Shown here one piece after another: positions 44,145 through 53,066 of a DNA stretch of 53,669 nucleotides (the first letter of the stretch is position 1; every line of letters starts with the position of its first letter). Under the pieces are notes generated by a model that saw only the letters and a list, made by a program, of their open reading frames with translations, had not been told where the DNA came from and made no database searches. Source of the stretch: Paenochrobactrum pullorum (GTDB taxonomy: Bacteria; Pseudomonadota; Alphaproteobacteria; Rhizobiales; Rhizobiaceae); assembly GCF_041929845.1 (NCBI RefSeq), contig NZ_JBHEEH010000016.1, positions 1-53,669 on the forward strand, written 5' to 3'. The position numbers were made by a program, and so were the translations under genes.

Positions 44145-44588
44145 ATGCCCAGCCACAAAGTCAAGTCTCCTTCAGCTCTCACGAGGCGGACTTTTTTATG
44201 CTCGTCCTCAGCAGCACCTCTTCTTGCATTATTTCCCCTGCCAGTTTGGGCGGCTACATCAATTTATGATGTCAACTCATTCATGAGACTCTCAGAAAAA
44301 CAACTGGGACAGACCGGACTTTCTAAGGACATGGCGACCACAATTATGGAAGTCTATATCAGACTTGGCAAAGAAGATGATCTCGTCCAACTGGCAGCAG
44401 GTGATGACAATCAAGATCTATCTGATTCATTGGTTGCCACTTGGTATACAGGTGAATCTCCAAACCCGGATGATCTGGTGGTGGTAGAATATACGGATGC
44501 GCTGATCTGGCAGGCGATGGATTACACCAAACCAATGGGATACTGCGGTGGCACAATTGGCTATTGGTCTGAACCGTCAGAAGCTTAA
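44145..44588 (+). CDS. Sugar dehydrogenase small (gamma/hitchhiker) subunit, Tat signal
   Basis: A 147-aa small subunit of the FAD-dependent membrane sugar/gluconate dehydrogenase type. The Tat signal is TRRTFLCSSSAAPLLALFPLPVWAA (stated by its ends: TRRTFL at residue 12 and VWAA near 36). In this family the small subunit carries the Tat signal and exports the large subunit, which has none. The C-terminal part, WYTGESPNPDDLVVVEYTDAL...GYCGGTIGYWSEPS, is typical. ATG 44145 has GAGGA ahead; an open frame extends upstream into promoter DNA, but without conserved residues. The large subunit starts 31 bases after the stop. Confidence 0.88.
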   Translation: MPSHKVKSPSALTRRTFLCSSSAAPLLALFPLPVWAATSIYDVNSFMRLSEKQLGQTGLSKDMATTIMEVYIRLGKEDDLVQLAAGDDNQDLSDSLVATWYTGESPNPDDLVVVEYTDALIWQAMDYTKPMGYCGGTIGYWSEPSEA

Positions 44589-44619
44589 TTCCGTTAATCG
44601 AGGCACTAGGGATTGTTAC

Positions 44620-46239
44620 ATGTCGGAAAATATTTCTGTTGATGTTTTGATTATCGGAAGCGGTATTGCTGGTGCAATTGCTGGTGCAAAATTGGCGCAA
44701 AAGGGTATGAAAGTGGCCTTTTTGGAAAGTGGAAAGCGTATTGATCGTTTTGATGCCGTCGAAAAATTCTGGAATGCGAAAATTAAGGTTCCGGAGTCGG
44801 CTTACCCGAATGATCCGACAGCCCCGCATCCGTTAGCTCACAGGATTGGTGATTATTATCAACAAATGGGGCCTGAGAATTTCAAATCGACTTATATCAA
44901 GGTTGTGGGCGGAACCACCTGGCATTGGTTGGGAACGACACTTCGCAATGTGCCTGCTGATTTCAAGATGAATTCACTTTACGGACAAGCGGTTGACTGG
45001 CCATTCGACTATCATGCGCTTGAGCCTTTTTATCTGGCGGCTGAACAGGAAGTCGGCGTAGCAGGTGATAGCACAGAGGACCTTGGCTCACCAAGATCGG
45101 GTGATTTCCCGATGCCGCTGATACCGCAGACATATCTCGATAAACAATTCACAAAAGCACTGGAAGGATCGAAATATCAAGTTCGATCCACACCTCAAGG
45201 TCGCACCTCTGTAGCAATAGGCGATCGGCCTGAATGTTGCGGCAATGGCTCGTGCATCCCTGTCTGTCCGGTGCAGGCGAAATATGATGCGACTATCCAT
45301 CTGGATCAGGCAGAAGGTGCGGGCGCGGTTATCTATGATCAAACGACAGCAACAAGATTGAACCTCGCGCCAGACGGGCAAATTGCCTCTGTCGATTTTC
45401 GGCGTGCTGATGGCAGCACTGGAACGGCAAAAGGCAAGGTGGTTGTTGTAGCTGCTCATGCTATTGAGACGCCACGCTTATTGTTAAACTCTGCTCAGGA
45501 GGGGGCCGCAAATGGTGTTGCCAATAGCTCCGATCAAGTTGGTCGCAATTTGATGGATCATCCAAGCAAATTAAGTTGGGCAGAGGCTAAGGATCCCGTC
45601 TGGCCTTATCGTGGACCGCTTTCCACATCAGGAATTGAAAATCTGCGTGACGGTGAATTTCGCAAAGACCGTGCGGCTTTTAGAATAGAGATTGGCAATG
45701 ATGGTCATAACTGGCCAACGGGTGCGCCGTTGTCAACGGCGGTAGAATTGGCAAAGCAAGGATTACGCGGTGCCGAGCTTGACGCTGCAATCAGACAGGT
45801 TACTTCGCGACATATCCGCTTGGCTTCTCTGGTAGAGCAATCGCCCGAAGCCAGTAATCGAGTTACACTCGATCCGGAAAAGCGTGATGCCAATGGCATG
45901 CCACTGCCACGGATAGAGTATAATTATGATGAATATACGCGAGCCGGATTAGCTGAAGCTGAAAAGGCTCATACGGAAATATTCACAGCTTTAGGTGCAA
46001 CAAACATCAATCATGCTAAGGACATACAAGGATCGGGTCACGTAATCGGTACGGTTCGTATGGGGACGGATGCTGCCAGTGCAGTCGTTGATGCTGATCT
46101 TCGTAGCTTCAATCATCGGAATTTATTTCTATTGGGTTCAGGGACATTTCCAACATCAGCGACGGCCAATCCTACACTCACAATTGCTGCCCTGTCATTG
46201 AAAGCAGTGCCGGCAATAGCTGCGACGGTAAAATTTTGA
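44620..46239 (+). CDS. FAD-dependent GMC sugar dehydrogenase, large catalytic subunit
   Basis: A 539-aa GMC oxidoreductase that oxidises a sugar, sugar alcohol or aldonate at the periplasmic face. The FAD site is IIGSGIAGAIAGAKLA (11-26) with E36 in FLESG. Cysteines C206, C207, C212 and C216 follow the CC-x4-C-x3-C spacing described for the 3Fe-4S cluster of bacterial FAD-glucose dehydrogenase. The C-terminal catalytic region has GSGHVIGTVRMG and the substrate-binding SATANPTLTIAALSLKA. There is no signal peptide, so export depends on the small subunit. The cytochrome c subunit that normally accepts its electrons should follow, but only a short vestige and IS6 copy G are present. Confidence 0.92.
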   Translation: MSENISVDVLIIGSGIAGAIAGAKLAQKGMKVAFLESGKRIDRFDAVEKFWNAKIKVPESAYPNDPTAPHPLAHRIGDYYQQMGPENFKSTYIKVVGGTTWHWLGTTLRNVPADFKMNSLYGQAVDWPFDYHALEPFYLAAEQEVGVAGDSTEDLGSPRSGDFPMPLIPQTYLDKQFTKALEGSKYQVRSTPQGRTSVAIGDRPECCGNGSCIPVCPVQAKYDATIHLDQAEGAGAVIYDQTTATRLNLAPDGQIASVDFRRADGSTGTAKGKVVVVAAHAIETPRLLLNSAQEGAANGVANSSDQVGRNLMDHPSKLSWAEAKDPVWPYRGPLSTSGIENLRDGEFRKDRAAFRIEIGNDGHNWPTGAPLSTAVELAKQGLRGAELDAAIRQVTSRHIRLASLVEQSPEASNRVTLDPEKRDANGMPLPRIEYNYDEYTRAGLAEAEKAHTEIFTALGATNINHAKDIQGSGHVIGTVRMGTDAASAVVDADLRSFNHRNLFLLGSGTFPTSATANPTLTIAALSLKAVPAIAATVKF

Positions 46240-46439
46240 CTTTAAGGTAAGAGTTATCAGACCATGACCTTCCTTCTGTGTTTTCTATCTGCGATTTACA
46301 TTTGTGTTGATTTGGCAGGAGTTTAGCGATGGCCACTACAATGGAGTTTCTCAAGGGCTCTGACTCAGATATCCGTGGGAATGCTTAGTGGCGCTGGACA
46401 AAATATATAAAGACGTGGTTGTTTTGGAAAAGCTTAAAG
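46240..46439 (+). other. Vestige where a cytochrome subunit gene would be expected
   Basis: Two short frames start here: a hydrophobic 20-residue one (MTFLLCFLSAIYICV..., ATG 46264), which could be a cut signal peptide, and MATTMEFLKGSDSDIRGNA (ATG 46329, with AGGAG ahead). Neither is a complete gene. No haem-binding CxxCH is visible. Confidence 0.35.
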
Positions 46440-46847
46440 CTTGGAGCAGTAGTGAATGCAGTTGCCGCCCGCTACAGACTTCGGATGTACCATCTTTCTG
46501 AATGGCGCAGCCAGGTGCATTGCCGAAATGGTGTGGGCGATTAGATCATTCTCATGATATTTGACCTGCGGATGCACCAGTTCATCAGGGCATTTGCCTT
46601 CGGCCTTCAACTGCGTGATGGCAATCCCGTAGGTTGGTGCTTTATTAGTGTTGATGACACGTGGCTTTCCCCAGTCTTTCAAGCTATTCAAAGCCTTCCC
46701 CAAGAAGCGCTTGGCTGCTTTGGCGTTGCGCGTCGCAGACAGGTAGAAATCGATCGTGTTGCCGAATTTGACGACGACTCGGTAAAGGTAAGTCCATTGT
46801 CCTGGGACTTACACATAAGTTTCATAAACCCGCCAACTCGGGGGTGA
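46440..46847 (-). mobile_element. IS6-family fragment, IS26-like (copy G)
   Basis: Minus-strand transposase core: VYETYV, a stop, VPGQWTYLYRVV, KFGNTIDFYLSATRNAKAAKRFLGKALNSLKDW (in parts), RVINTNKAPTYGIAI, HPQVKY. After VKY the sequence departs from the family. Both ends are missing. It truncates the methylase gene on its right and probably the dehydrogenase operon on its left. Confidence 0.8.
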
Positions 46848-48383
46848 CGCGAACGCCGTCGGCAGAACGCAGTCGATGCACGTAATACGTTCTTCCGGAG
46901 ATCTCAGGTTCACCGCGTCATCAACTTCGCGGACCTTCGATTTCAGCTCTTCGAGAAAGCCCATCGCCCCACCGCCCTGATCATCTACGGCAACGCCAAG
47001 GCTGACGGTTTCCCATATCGCTTCGACTACTGGGCGCCGAAGGCCGACCTCAATCTACGGATCAAGCGCATCATCACCCTGAGCAGCACCGACAAGGTCA
47101 TGCTTAGTGTCGGCACAGTCCTCGACAACCCCCTCATTTTCAAGCAGCGACTATGGATGCGAGAGCCAGAGGCCAAGCTCTTCGGCTACCTCGCGCGGTT
47201 TCCTAAGCTGGGAGATTTCGTTAGAGATTTCGGCAGCTTTAGCCGTCGCCGAGAAGAGCCGGGCGACCGATGGGTGATTGGGCAAGGCTATCAGCCCTAC
47301 AATGAGGACAGCGAAAGCGACACACCTCCGCTTGTGAGCAATTACGTCGGCCAATTGCCGGACTTGCCGATCGCAGCTTACTCCCGCTTGGCTCTGGCTA
47401 CCGAAGGCTTGCGACCAGCCCCGTCATCGACTGTTCGTCGCCGGGGGTTCGAGGCTGGTTTCGAGGGCACGCGTATCCTTATCCCGCGCGGGGTCGAGAC
47501 GTCGCAAAACCGCCTCCGAGCTGCTTATAGCGATGAATCGCTCACCTTTCAGGATATATTGCAGGCAATCGTTGTGCCCGCAGGAGAAGGTCTCCGTGCA
47601 AAAGTTCTAACCGCGATACTCAATAGTCGTATTGCGATCTGGTACGCTTTTCATGGTACCGCGTCCTACGGTTCTGATCGCCCCGAGGTCAAACAAGCTG
47701 ACTTACTGCGATTGCCTTTTCCGTCACCCGCCGATGTCCCTGATCCAGATGCTGCCACTCAGGCTGCTCATGAGCTAATTGAGATTATGGATTGCGCATA
47801 CGAGCGCTCCCGTGAACCCTTTTCTATGCAGATCGACGAGAACGAGATTCTTCGTGCGATTGATCGGCTGGCATACCAATATTTTTGTCTGTCACCTGAC
47901 GAAATTGCGCTGATTGACGATACCGTCGAGGCGATACTACCCGCGCTTCAACCCCATGAAGGCCATTTCCCGAAGCTGTGGGGAGCGCCGGACGAACCGC
48001 AACGGGCACAATATGCGCGCACCCTTTCAACCAGCCTTGCTGACTGGTTCAACGGCAAGAAAATCGATGCTCGCCTTATGGCGCGCGGGGCAGATCTGGC
48101 GATCCTTCGGCTGCGCTTGGGAGGCCAGGAAGACTATGCCGAAGATACAGACGGAGAACTGAGCGCAGTTCTTGAGCAACTGGCAGCGCATATCCAGCGG
48201 CCACTTGATGGCAACTGCCAGTTAATCCCAGACCTCCGGGTTTTCGTCGGTGATTGTCTGTACCTGATCAAACCGATGCAGATGCGCTTCTGGCTACGCT
48301 CCACGGCACTTGCCGATGCCGATGGAATAGCACTGGATCTCCAGCAGGCAATCGCCGCGCCGAACCAGTGGGGTGCTGGTTGA
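46848..48383 (+). pseudogene. N-6 DNA methylase-type protein, N-terminus lost
   Basis: A frame is open from the IS6 junction (in-frame stop at 46845) to TGA 48381-48383, about 510 residues. It starts mid-protein with VHRVINFADLRFQLFEKA, ALIIYG and FPYRFDYWAPKADLNLRIKRI. This is the post-catalytic and target-recognition part of large N-6 adenine methylases or methylase-nuclease proteins. The SAM-binding and NPPY motifs are absent, so methylation is lost. An internal ATG at 47100 could still give a 427-aa product. The next gene's ATG overlaps its stop (TGATG). Confidence 0.75.
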
Positions 48384-49036
48384 TGCTGATCGGCGATGTG
48401 CAGGGATGGGCTGACAACTTTATTTCATTCGATGATCGTTTTTTGGAGAGGATCGCCACAGCTTGGCCAGCTTGTATGGCCATTCTTCCCGCACAGCCTG
48501 GGGAAGATGACATCACCATCAACCTCGTCGACCGTCTAGCGAAAGATGCGGTGGTACGTCGGCTATGCCACTGGGTCGAGTATCAGTTCGAACCATTCAG
48601 GCTTGCGGCGGATGGTTCGAAATACAGCAAGGGCATCATCGACATCGCCGTTCTCTTCGATTGGGAACGGGAGCGCTATCTGGCCTATGAGTGCAAGCGG
48701 CTCAACGTGATAAACGCCGGAAGTCGCAGTTCCCTAGCTACGGTCTACGTGACCCAGGGAATGATGCGTTTTCTTACGGAACAATATGCTGAGCAGCTAC
48801 CTGTGGGCTGTATGCTTGGTTATGTGCTCGACGGAGATGTGAGCTTTGCGAAGGAGCGGCTTGCCGCCGCCATCGCCAACCACTCGCCCCTCATACTCAT
48901 TGACGGCCCCACGCCACTTACATCCATCGAAACTATCGAACGATTCCGAACGCGGCATACCCGCCCAGCCGGTTCGCAGATCGAATTGCGGCACGCCCTA
49001 TTTTCGAAATCATCCGGGACGGAACCAAACGGCTGA
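48383..49036 (+). CDS. PD-(D/E)xK nuclease-like protein
   Basis: A 217-aa protein translationally coupled to the methylase remnant. KGIIDIAVLFDWERERYLAYECKRL fits the PD-(D/E)xK nuclease pattern, with Asp in GIID and Glu-x-Lys in AYECKRL. The preceding Arg/His-rich helix (LCHWVEYQFEPF) also fits. Such proteins pair with N-6 methylases in restriction and related defence loci. I do not recognise the exact family. An open frame extends upstream to 48254 inside the methylase, but ATG 48383 at the overlap is the natural start. If the methylase is dead and this protein is active, the cell would need another way to protect its DNA. Confidence 0.7.
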   Translation: MLIGDVQGWADNFISFDDRFLERIATAWPACMAILPAQPGEDDITINLVDRLAKDAVVRRLCHWVEYQFEPFRLAADGSKYSKGIIDIAVLFDWERERYLAYECKRLNVINAGSRSSLATVYVTQGMMRFLTEQYAEQLPVGCMLGYVLDGDVSFAKERLAAAIANHSPLILIDGPTPLTSIETIERFRTRHTRPAGSQIELRHALFSKSSGTEPNG

Positions 49037-49064
49037 CAAGCCGAGTATCGGCGAGGACAAGCCT

Positions 49065-49886
49065 TTGGATAGCAGCAAAATCATCGAGAATGCAGTCAGC
49101 AAGCTCGCAAACAGCATGAGAATTTACGTTGAAGCGCAAATGCGTTTTGGCGAGCTGTTCAAGATCGACGCCGAAGAAGCGATTGATAATGTCGATCGTG
49201 GCTTCGAGATGAAGCTTGAGGCGTTCCATACGCTTTACGATGTCTCAAAGAATCTATTCCCCTATTTTGATCATGGGGATACCGCCCTGATGATAGCCAT
49301 ACGAAACGCAACCCATCACCGCAATCACCCACTCTTCATAAGTCTGAAGCGACGCCTGCACCTTGAGCGAGGTGGAATAGAACCATGGCTCGGCGCGTCC
49401 TTTTTGCTCGCCAACCACCCGACAGCCCACGGCGCTCCGATCTTAATGTCCCACCATATAAGATTGGACGATCTGGACGCACGCCTCGACCCTTCGCGTG
49501 CATCGCCATATCTGGACGTCTCCGTGAAAGGTGCAAAAGCAACCAGCCGGTTTACGGTGATCGATTCTCAACTCGGACTGCCAGAAATCCGCGCTTTCCG
49601 TTCGCAGCACAGATACCCCGACGATCAAGCATATCTCGATCTTATGCCGATTTTTGTCTCGGCTACTTGTAAGGTCTTCAAGGCGCTGAAGGCTGAAGGC
49701 ATAAATTTCAACGGTTTCGACGCCAGTACCTATCTCATCCCCTTCACGTCAGAGCTCGACATTGACCTTTCTAGTCAAAAATTCTGGCAGTTGCGCCTGC
49801 GTGGTTTTGGGCCACTCGACCTTATACCCATTCCCATCGAGCAAGAGCGGAACCGGGATTCGGAAGCAAAGGCAGATCGAGCATGA
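49065..49886 (+). CDS. Unknown protein, TTG start
   Basis: A 273-aa protein of no family I can name. The frame is open well upstream, but ATG 48846 lies deep in the nuclease gene. TTG 49065, preceded by GCGAGGA at 49051-49057 and 28 bases after the nuclease stop, is the best start; ATG 49117 is an alternative. The N-terminal 60 residues are helical (AVSKLANSMRIYVEAQMRFGELFKI). A later patch, NATHHRNHPLF, is His-rich. The stop overlaps the next start (ATGA), so it is part of one operon. Confidence 0.65.
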   Translation: MDSSKIIENAVSKLANSMRIYVEAQMRFGELFKIDAEEAIDNVDRGFEMKLEAFHTLYDVSKNLFPYFDHGDTALMIAIRNATHHRNHPLFISLKRRLHLERGGIEPWLGASFLLANHPTAHGAPILMSHHIRLDDLDARLDPSRASPYLDVSVKGAKATSRFTVIDSQLGLPEIRAFRSQHRYPDDQAYLDLMPIFVSATCKVFKALKAEGINFNGFDASTYLIPFTSELDIDLSSQKFWQLRLRGFGPLDLIPIPIEQERNRDSEAKADRA

Positions 49887-50767
49887 GTTCATGGACATTG
49901 GATGATCTGCGCCGCCTCGATCTGAAATATGCAGAGGAAGGTATCCATATCCATCAACGGCCATTTCGGGCCGCGACAGAAATCCTCGGCTCCAGCTTGG
50001 TCATCGGCATTGGCGGGAACCCCGAAGTCAAACGGATCATGGACGCCTATACCGCCATGATGCCCGAGGTCGACACCAACTGGCCAGGCGCCGGGATAGG
50101 TTTCGCCGCCTCCGTCGATCAGATACGCAAACTGACCTTTCCGGTCGTGTTCGGCCAGGTCTCTCTCCAACCTTGGCAGGTCGCGGGCTTCACCAGCGCC
50201 GAAGAATGGTGGATCTGGTGCCGACAGGATAGAGCAATTGCAGGGGACGTCGCTTTCTCGTTCGCCGATCTCCACGATTTCACCAATGGCCTGAGTGAAA
50301 TCGAACACGCGATACCGGCGGCAACGACATTATGGCGCATGGCGCGATCCAACATCGAGGACGTTGCCAACACGCTACCGACCTCCTTCAGTCATGACTC
50401 AGTCATTCAGCCGATTTGTATGGTCGCCGAACTCTCGATGAAGGCATCCCTCGTCCACGACGGCACCGACCCGGATTCCTTCCGGAAAGGCAAGAATGGC
50501 CACAATCTATCATCGATAGCTATTCGCATGGCGGAAGCACGCCCGCACCGCGATGATGCGCGGGTTCAGGCCATTGTCGGCGCACTGCCGCCCTATGTCG
50601 AAAGCCGATACAAGCCTGCCGGATTAAAGCGGCTTCAGGTCGTGAAACTCGCCCTCGGCGTACAGTTCATCGCCGCCTCAAGCCTTCGGCGGCTGGCTGG
50701 GGCTGATCTCGCCCTCCAGATGGAAAGCGACGAGTGGCCCGGCTCGCGACAGCCATTCGCCATCTAA
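49883..50767 (+). CDS. Unknown protein with HEPN-like segment
   Basis: A 294-aa protein coupled to the preceding gene. Its C-terminal half contains ICMVAELSMKASLVHDGTD and RKGKNGHNLSSIAIRMAE. The spacing of a helix with E..MKA..VHDG followed by K..GHNL..IA resembles HEPN folds in toxin and defence proteins, but the exact RNase motif R-x4-6-H is not clear. The N-terminal half is unassigned. Position in the methylase/nuclease operon suggests an accessory defence role (inference). Confidence 0.6.
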   Translation: MSSWTLDDLRRLDLKYAEEGIHIHQRPFRAATEILGSSLVIGIGGNPEVKRIMDAYTAMMPEVDTNWPGAGIGFAASVDQIRKLTFPVVFGQVSLQPWQVAGFTSAEEWWIWCRQDRAIAGDVAFSFADLHDFTNGLSEIEHAIPAATTLWRMARSNIEDVANTLPTSFSHDSVIQPICMVAELSMKASLVHDGTDPDSFRKGKNGHNLSSIAIRMAEARPHRDDARVQAIVGALPPYVESRYKPAGLKRLQVVKLALGVQFIAASSLRRLAGADLALQMESDEWPGSRQPFAI

Positions 50768-50785
50768 CGATATTCAGGATTTGCT

Positions 50786-51126
50786 ATGCCCTATGAGGAA
50801 CTCATCGACCTATTAAGATCACGCAACGCGCTCATCGTGCATTGCTCCCGGCCAGGGAAAGGCGACGAAGGGCTGAAAGGTCGGCTGTTTCCAGATGATC
50901 TGCGCGATGCCATCAAGGTTTGCGAGACCGGCGTCGGCGACGTGAGCTGTTCTGTGATTTGGCCTGGCCACTGCAAGACCTTCGGCTCGATCGGCATCGT
51001 GCTCAAACCACGTTCCATCGCTTCAATCACATCGGCCCACCCGACTGATGCCGGCACCGTTCGAGACACGAACGGCCGCCGAACAGGCCTTGGCACACCC
51101 TACTCCCGGCAGGCTGTCACGGACAC
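50786..51126 (+). pseudogene. Unknown protein cut by the IS3 element
   Basis: Starts MPYEELIDLLRSRNALIVHCSRPGKG 18 bases after the previous stop. The frame then runs into the insertion-sequence end at 51127 and stops inside it at 51142. About 113 native residues remain. The missing 3' part is not on the far side of the element, so it was deleted. Family unknown; last gene of the operon. Confidence 0.6.
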
Positions 51127-52793
51127 TGTTGATTGCCGCTGAGAACTGACCCGGTGGGGGTGCGGACGAAAACTTGGACTATCAGGGAGGTAGTTCATGT
51201 ATTCCTACGAAGACCGGATGCGAGCAGTTGCGCTTTACATCAAGCTGGGCAAGCGCCCGAAAGCGACTATTCGCCAGTTGGGCTATCCAAGCAAGAATGC
51301 TTTGAAGGGCTGGTACCTGGAATATGAGCACCATCTTGATCTGCGTTTAGGATTTGCGCCCCGAGCCCCTAAGTTCACACAGGCGCAGAAGGAAGTGGCT
51401 GTTGAGCACTACAGTACGCATGGTCGTTGTGTTTCTGCAACCATGCGCGCCTTGGGCTATCCCGGCCGTGCAACGTTGACAGCATGGGTTCGTGAGGCGT
51501 TTCCCGAAACTAGCGAAGCTGTCACTGGAAGAACTGGACGTCCACGATATCCTGATGCATTGAAGAAGGCGGGCGTTGTCGGGCTTTATACTCGGCAAGA
51601 AAGCGCGCAGGCCTTGGCCGAAAAACTCGGCGTATGCAGACCGACACTGTATAACTGGAAAAATCAGTTACTTGGTCCGGAGGCTCCCGCATTCATGAAA
51701 CGCAAGAACAACTTACCGCCAGTGCCTGAGCGAAAAGAATTAGAGTTTCAGCTCGAAACACTGCAGCACGATATTCAGAAACTGCAGCTTGAGCACGACC
51801 TTTTGAAGAAGGCGAATGAAATTCTAAAAAAAGACCTGGGCGTCGATCTACAACTTCTGAGTAATCGGGAGAAAACGCTGTTGGTCGGCGCCCTAAAAGA
51901 TCTTTATCAACTCCCGGATCTGCTTGCTCAGTTGGGACTGGCGCGCAGCTCATATTTTTACCATCGAACCCGCATGAGGATGAGCGACAAGTACCTCACT
52001 ATACGTCAGAACATCACTGAAATCTTTGAACTTAACCGTCGATGCTATGGCTACCGCAGGCTACAGGCTTCATTGGCCAAACAATCCGTTATAATCTCAG
52101 AGAAAGTTGTGCAGCGCTTGATGAAACAGGAGAACCTGATCGTTGCCACGCCAAAGCGGCGGCGATATCGCTCTTATCTCGGAGAAATCAGTCCGGCACC
52201 CGAGAACCTTATTAATCGCGATTTCCAGGCCGCAGGCCCAAACGAGAAATGGCTGACCGATATCACTGAATTCCATATCCCGGCTGGCAAGGTATATCTC
52301 TCGCCCATCATCGACTGTTTCGATGGGTTGGTTATAAGCTGGTCTATCGGAACGAGACCAGATGCGGAATTGGTCAACACGATGCTCGATACCGCAATAG
52401 AAACTCTCACAGGTACAGATGAGCGGCCAATAGTGCATTCTGATCGGGGTGCACACTATCGCTGGCCGGGTTGGCTATCGAGGATCAGTGATGCGAAGCT
52501 GGTGCGCTCAATGTCCCGCAAGGCGTGTTCTCCAGATAACGCTGCATGCGAAGGCTTCTTCGGAAGGCTGAAAACAGAGTTCTTTTATCTCAGCGATTGG
52601 AAGAACACCACACTCGAGCAGTTTATCAATGAAGTTGATGGCTACATTCGGTGGTATAACGAGAAGCGGATTAAGATATCACTTGGCGCACGCAGCCCAA
52701 TCGAATATCGAAACTGTCTTGGCATTGTGACGTAAAACCAGTCCAAGTTTTTATCCGCACCCCCACTGGGTCAGTTCTCAGCGGCAATCAACA
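51127..52793 (+). mobile_element. IS3-family element with inverted repeats of about 54 bp
   Basis: 1667 bp. Both ends read inward TGTTGATTGCCGCTGAGAAC and continue nearly identical to ...AAAACTTGGACT, about 54 bases with few mismatches, unusually long for this family. The flanks (GGACAC left, GGGCAG right) show no target duplication, and the genes on both sides are truncated at the element. Insertion was therefore followed by a deletion, or two copies recombined. Confidence 0.85.
51197..52735 (+). CDS. IS3-type transposase in a single long frame
   Basis: A 512-aa transposase. The N-terminal third has two or three HTH-like modules (YIKLGKRPKATIRQLGY, YSTHGRCVSATMRALGY, QESAQALAEKLGVCRPTLYNWK), then a coiled coil (about 178-215). 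The DDE domain has WLTDITEF, VHSDRGAHY and NAACEGFFGRLKTEFFY, and the C-terminus has YIRWYNEKRIKISLG. Most IS3 elements split this into orfA and orfB with a frameshift; here it is one continuous frame. It looks intact. AGGGAGG lies before ATG 51197. Confidence 0.92.
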   Translation: MYSYEDRMRAVALYIKLGKRPKATIRQLGYPSKNALKGWYLEYEHHLDLRLGFAPRAPKFTQAQKEVAVEHYSTHGRCVSATMRALGYPGRATLTAWVREAFPETSEAVTGRTGRPRYPDALKKAGVVGLYTRQESAQALAEKLGVCRPTLYNWKNQLLGPEAPAFMKRKNNLPPVPERKELEFQLETLQHDIQKLQLEHDLLKKANEILKKDLGVDLQLLSNREKTLLVGALKDLYQLPDLLAQLGLARSSYFYHRTRMRMSDKYLTIRQNITEIFELNRRCYGYRRLQASLAKQSVIISEKVVQRLMKQENLIVATPKRRRYRSYLGEISPAPENLINRDFQAAGPNEKWLTDITEFHIPAGKVYLSPIIDCFDGLVISWSIGTRPDAELVNTMLDTAIETLTGTDERPIVHSDRGAHYRWPGWLSRISDAKLVRSMSRKACSPDNAACEGFFGRLKTEFFYLSDWKNTTLEQFINEVDGYIRWYNEKRIKISLGARSPIEYRNCLGIVT

Positions 52794-53066
52794 GGGCAGA
52801 AAGAGCAGCCGGCCGTAAAGGCTGCACTCGATGCCTGGTTTGACGAAGTCAGCAAGACGGAATGGGCGAGCACCGCCGATGTGAAGCGACTTTATGCGAC
52901 GGCGAGCATCGTCAGCGCCGAGCGGATCGTCTTCAACATCAAGGGCAATGACTACCGCCTCATCGTGTCGGCGGACTTCGAGAAGGGTATCGTCTGGATC
53001 AAGTGGCTCGGCACGCACAAGGCTTATGACAGAATCGACGCGAAGGAGATCGAACATGGCAACTGA
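52794..53066 (+). pseudogene. higB: HigB-type toxin, N-terminus removed by IS
   Basis: Open from the insertion-sequence edge to TGA 53064-53066: AVKAALDAWFDEVSKTEWAS, ADVKRLYATASIV, RIVFNIKGNDYRLIVSADF, GIVWIKWLGTHKAYDRIDAKEIE. This is the HigB fold nearly to the end; only the first 15-20 residues, with the start codon, are lost. A read-in from the element could in principle make a fusion, but no good start is visible. The antitoxin ATG lies inside its last codons. Confidence 0.85.
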
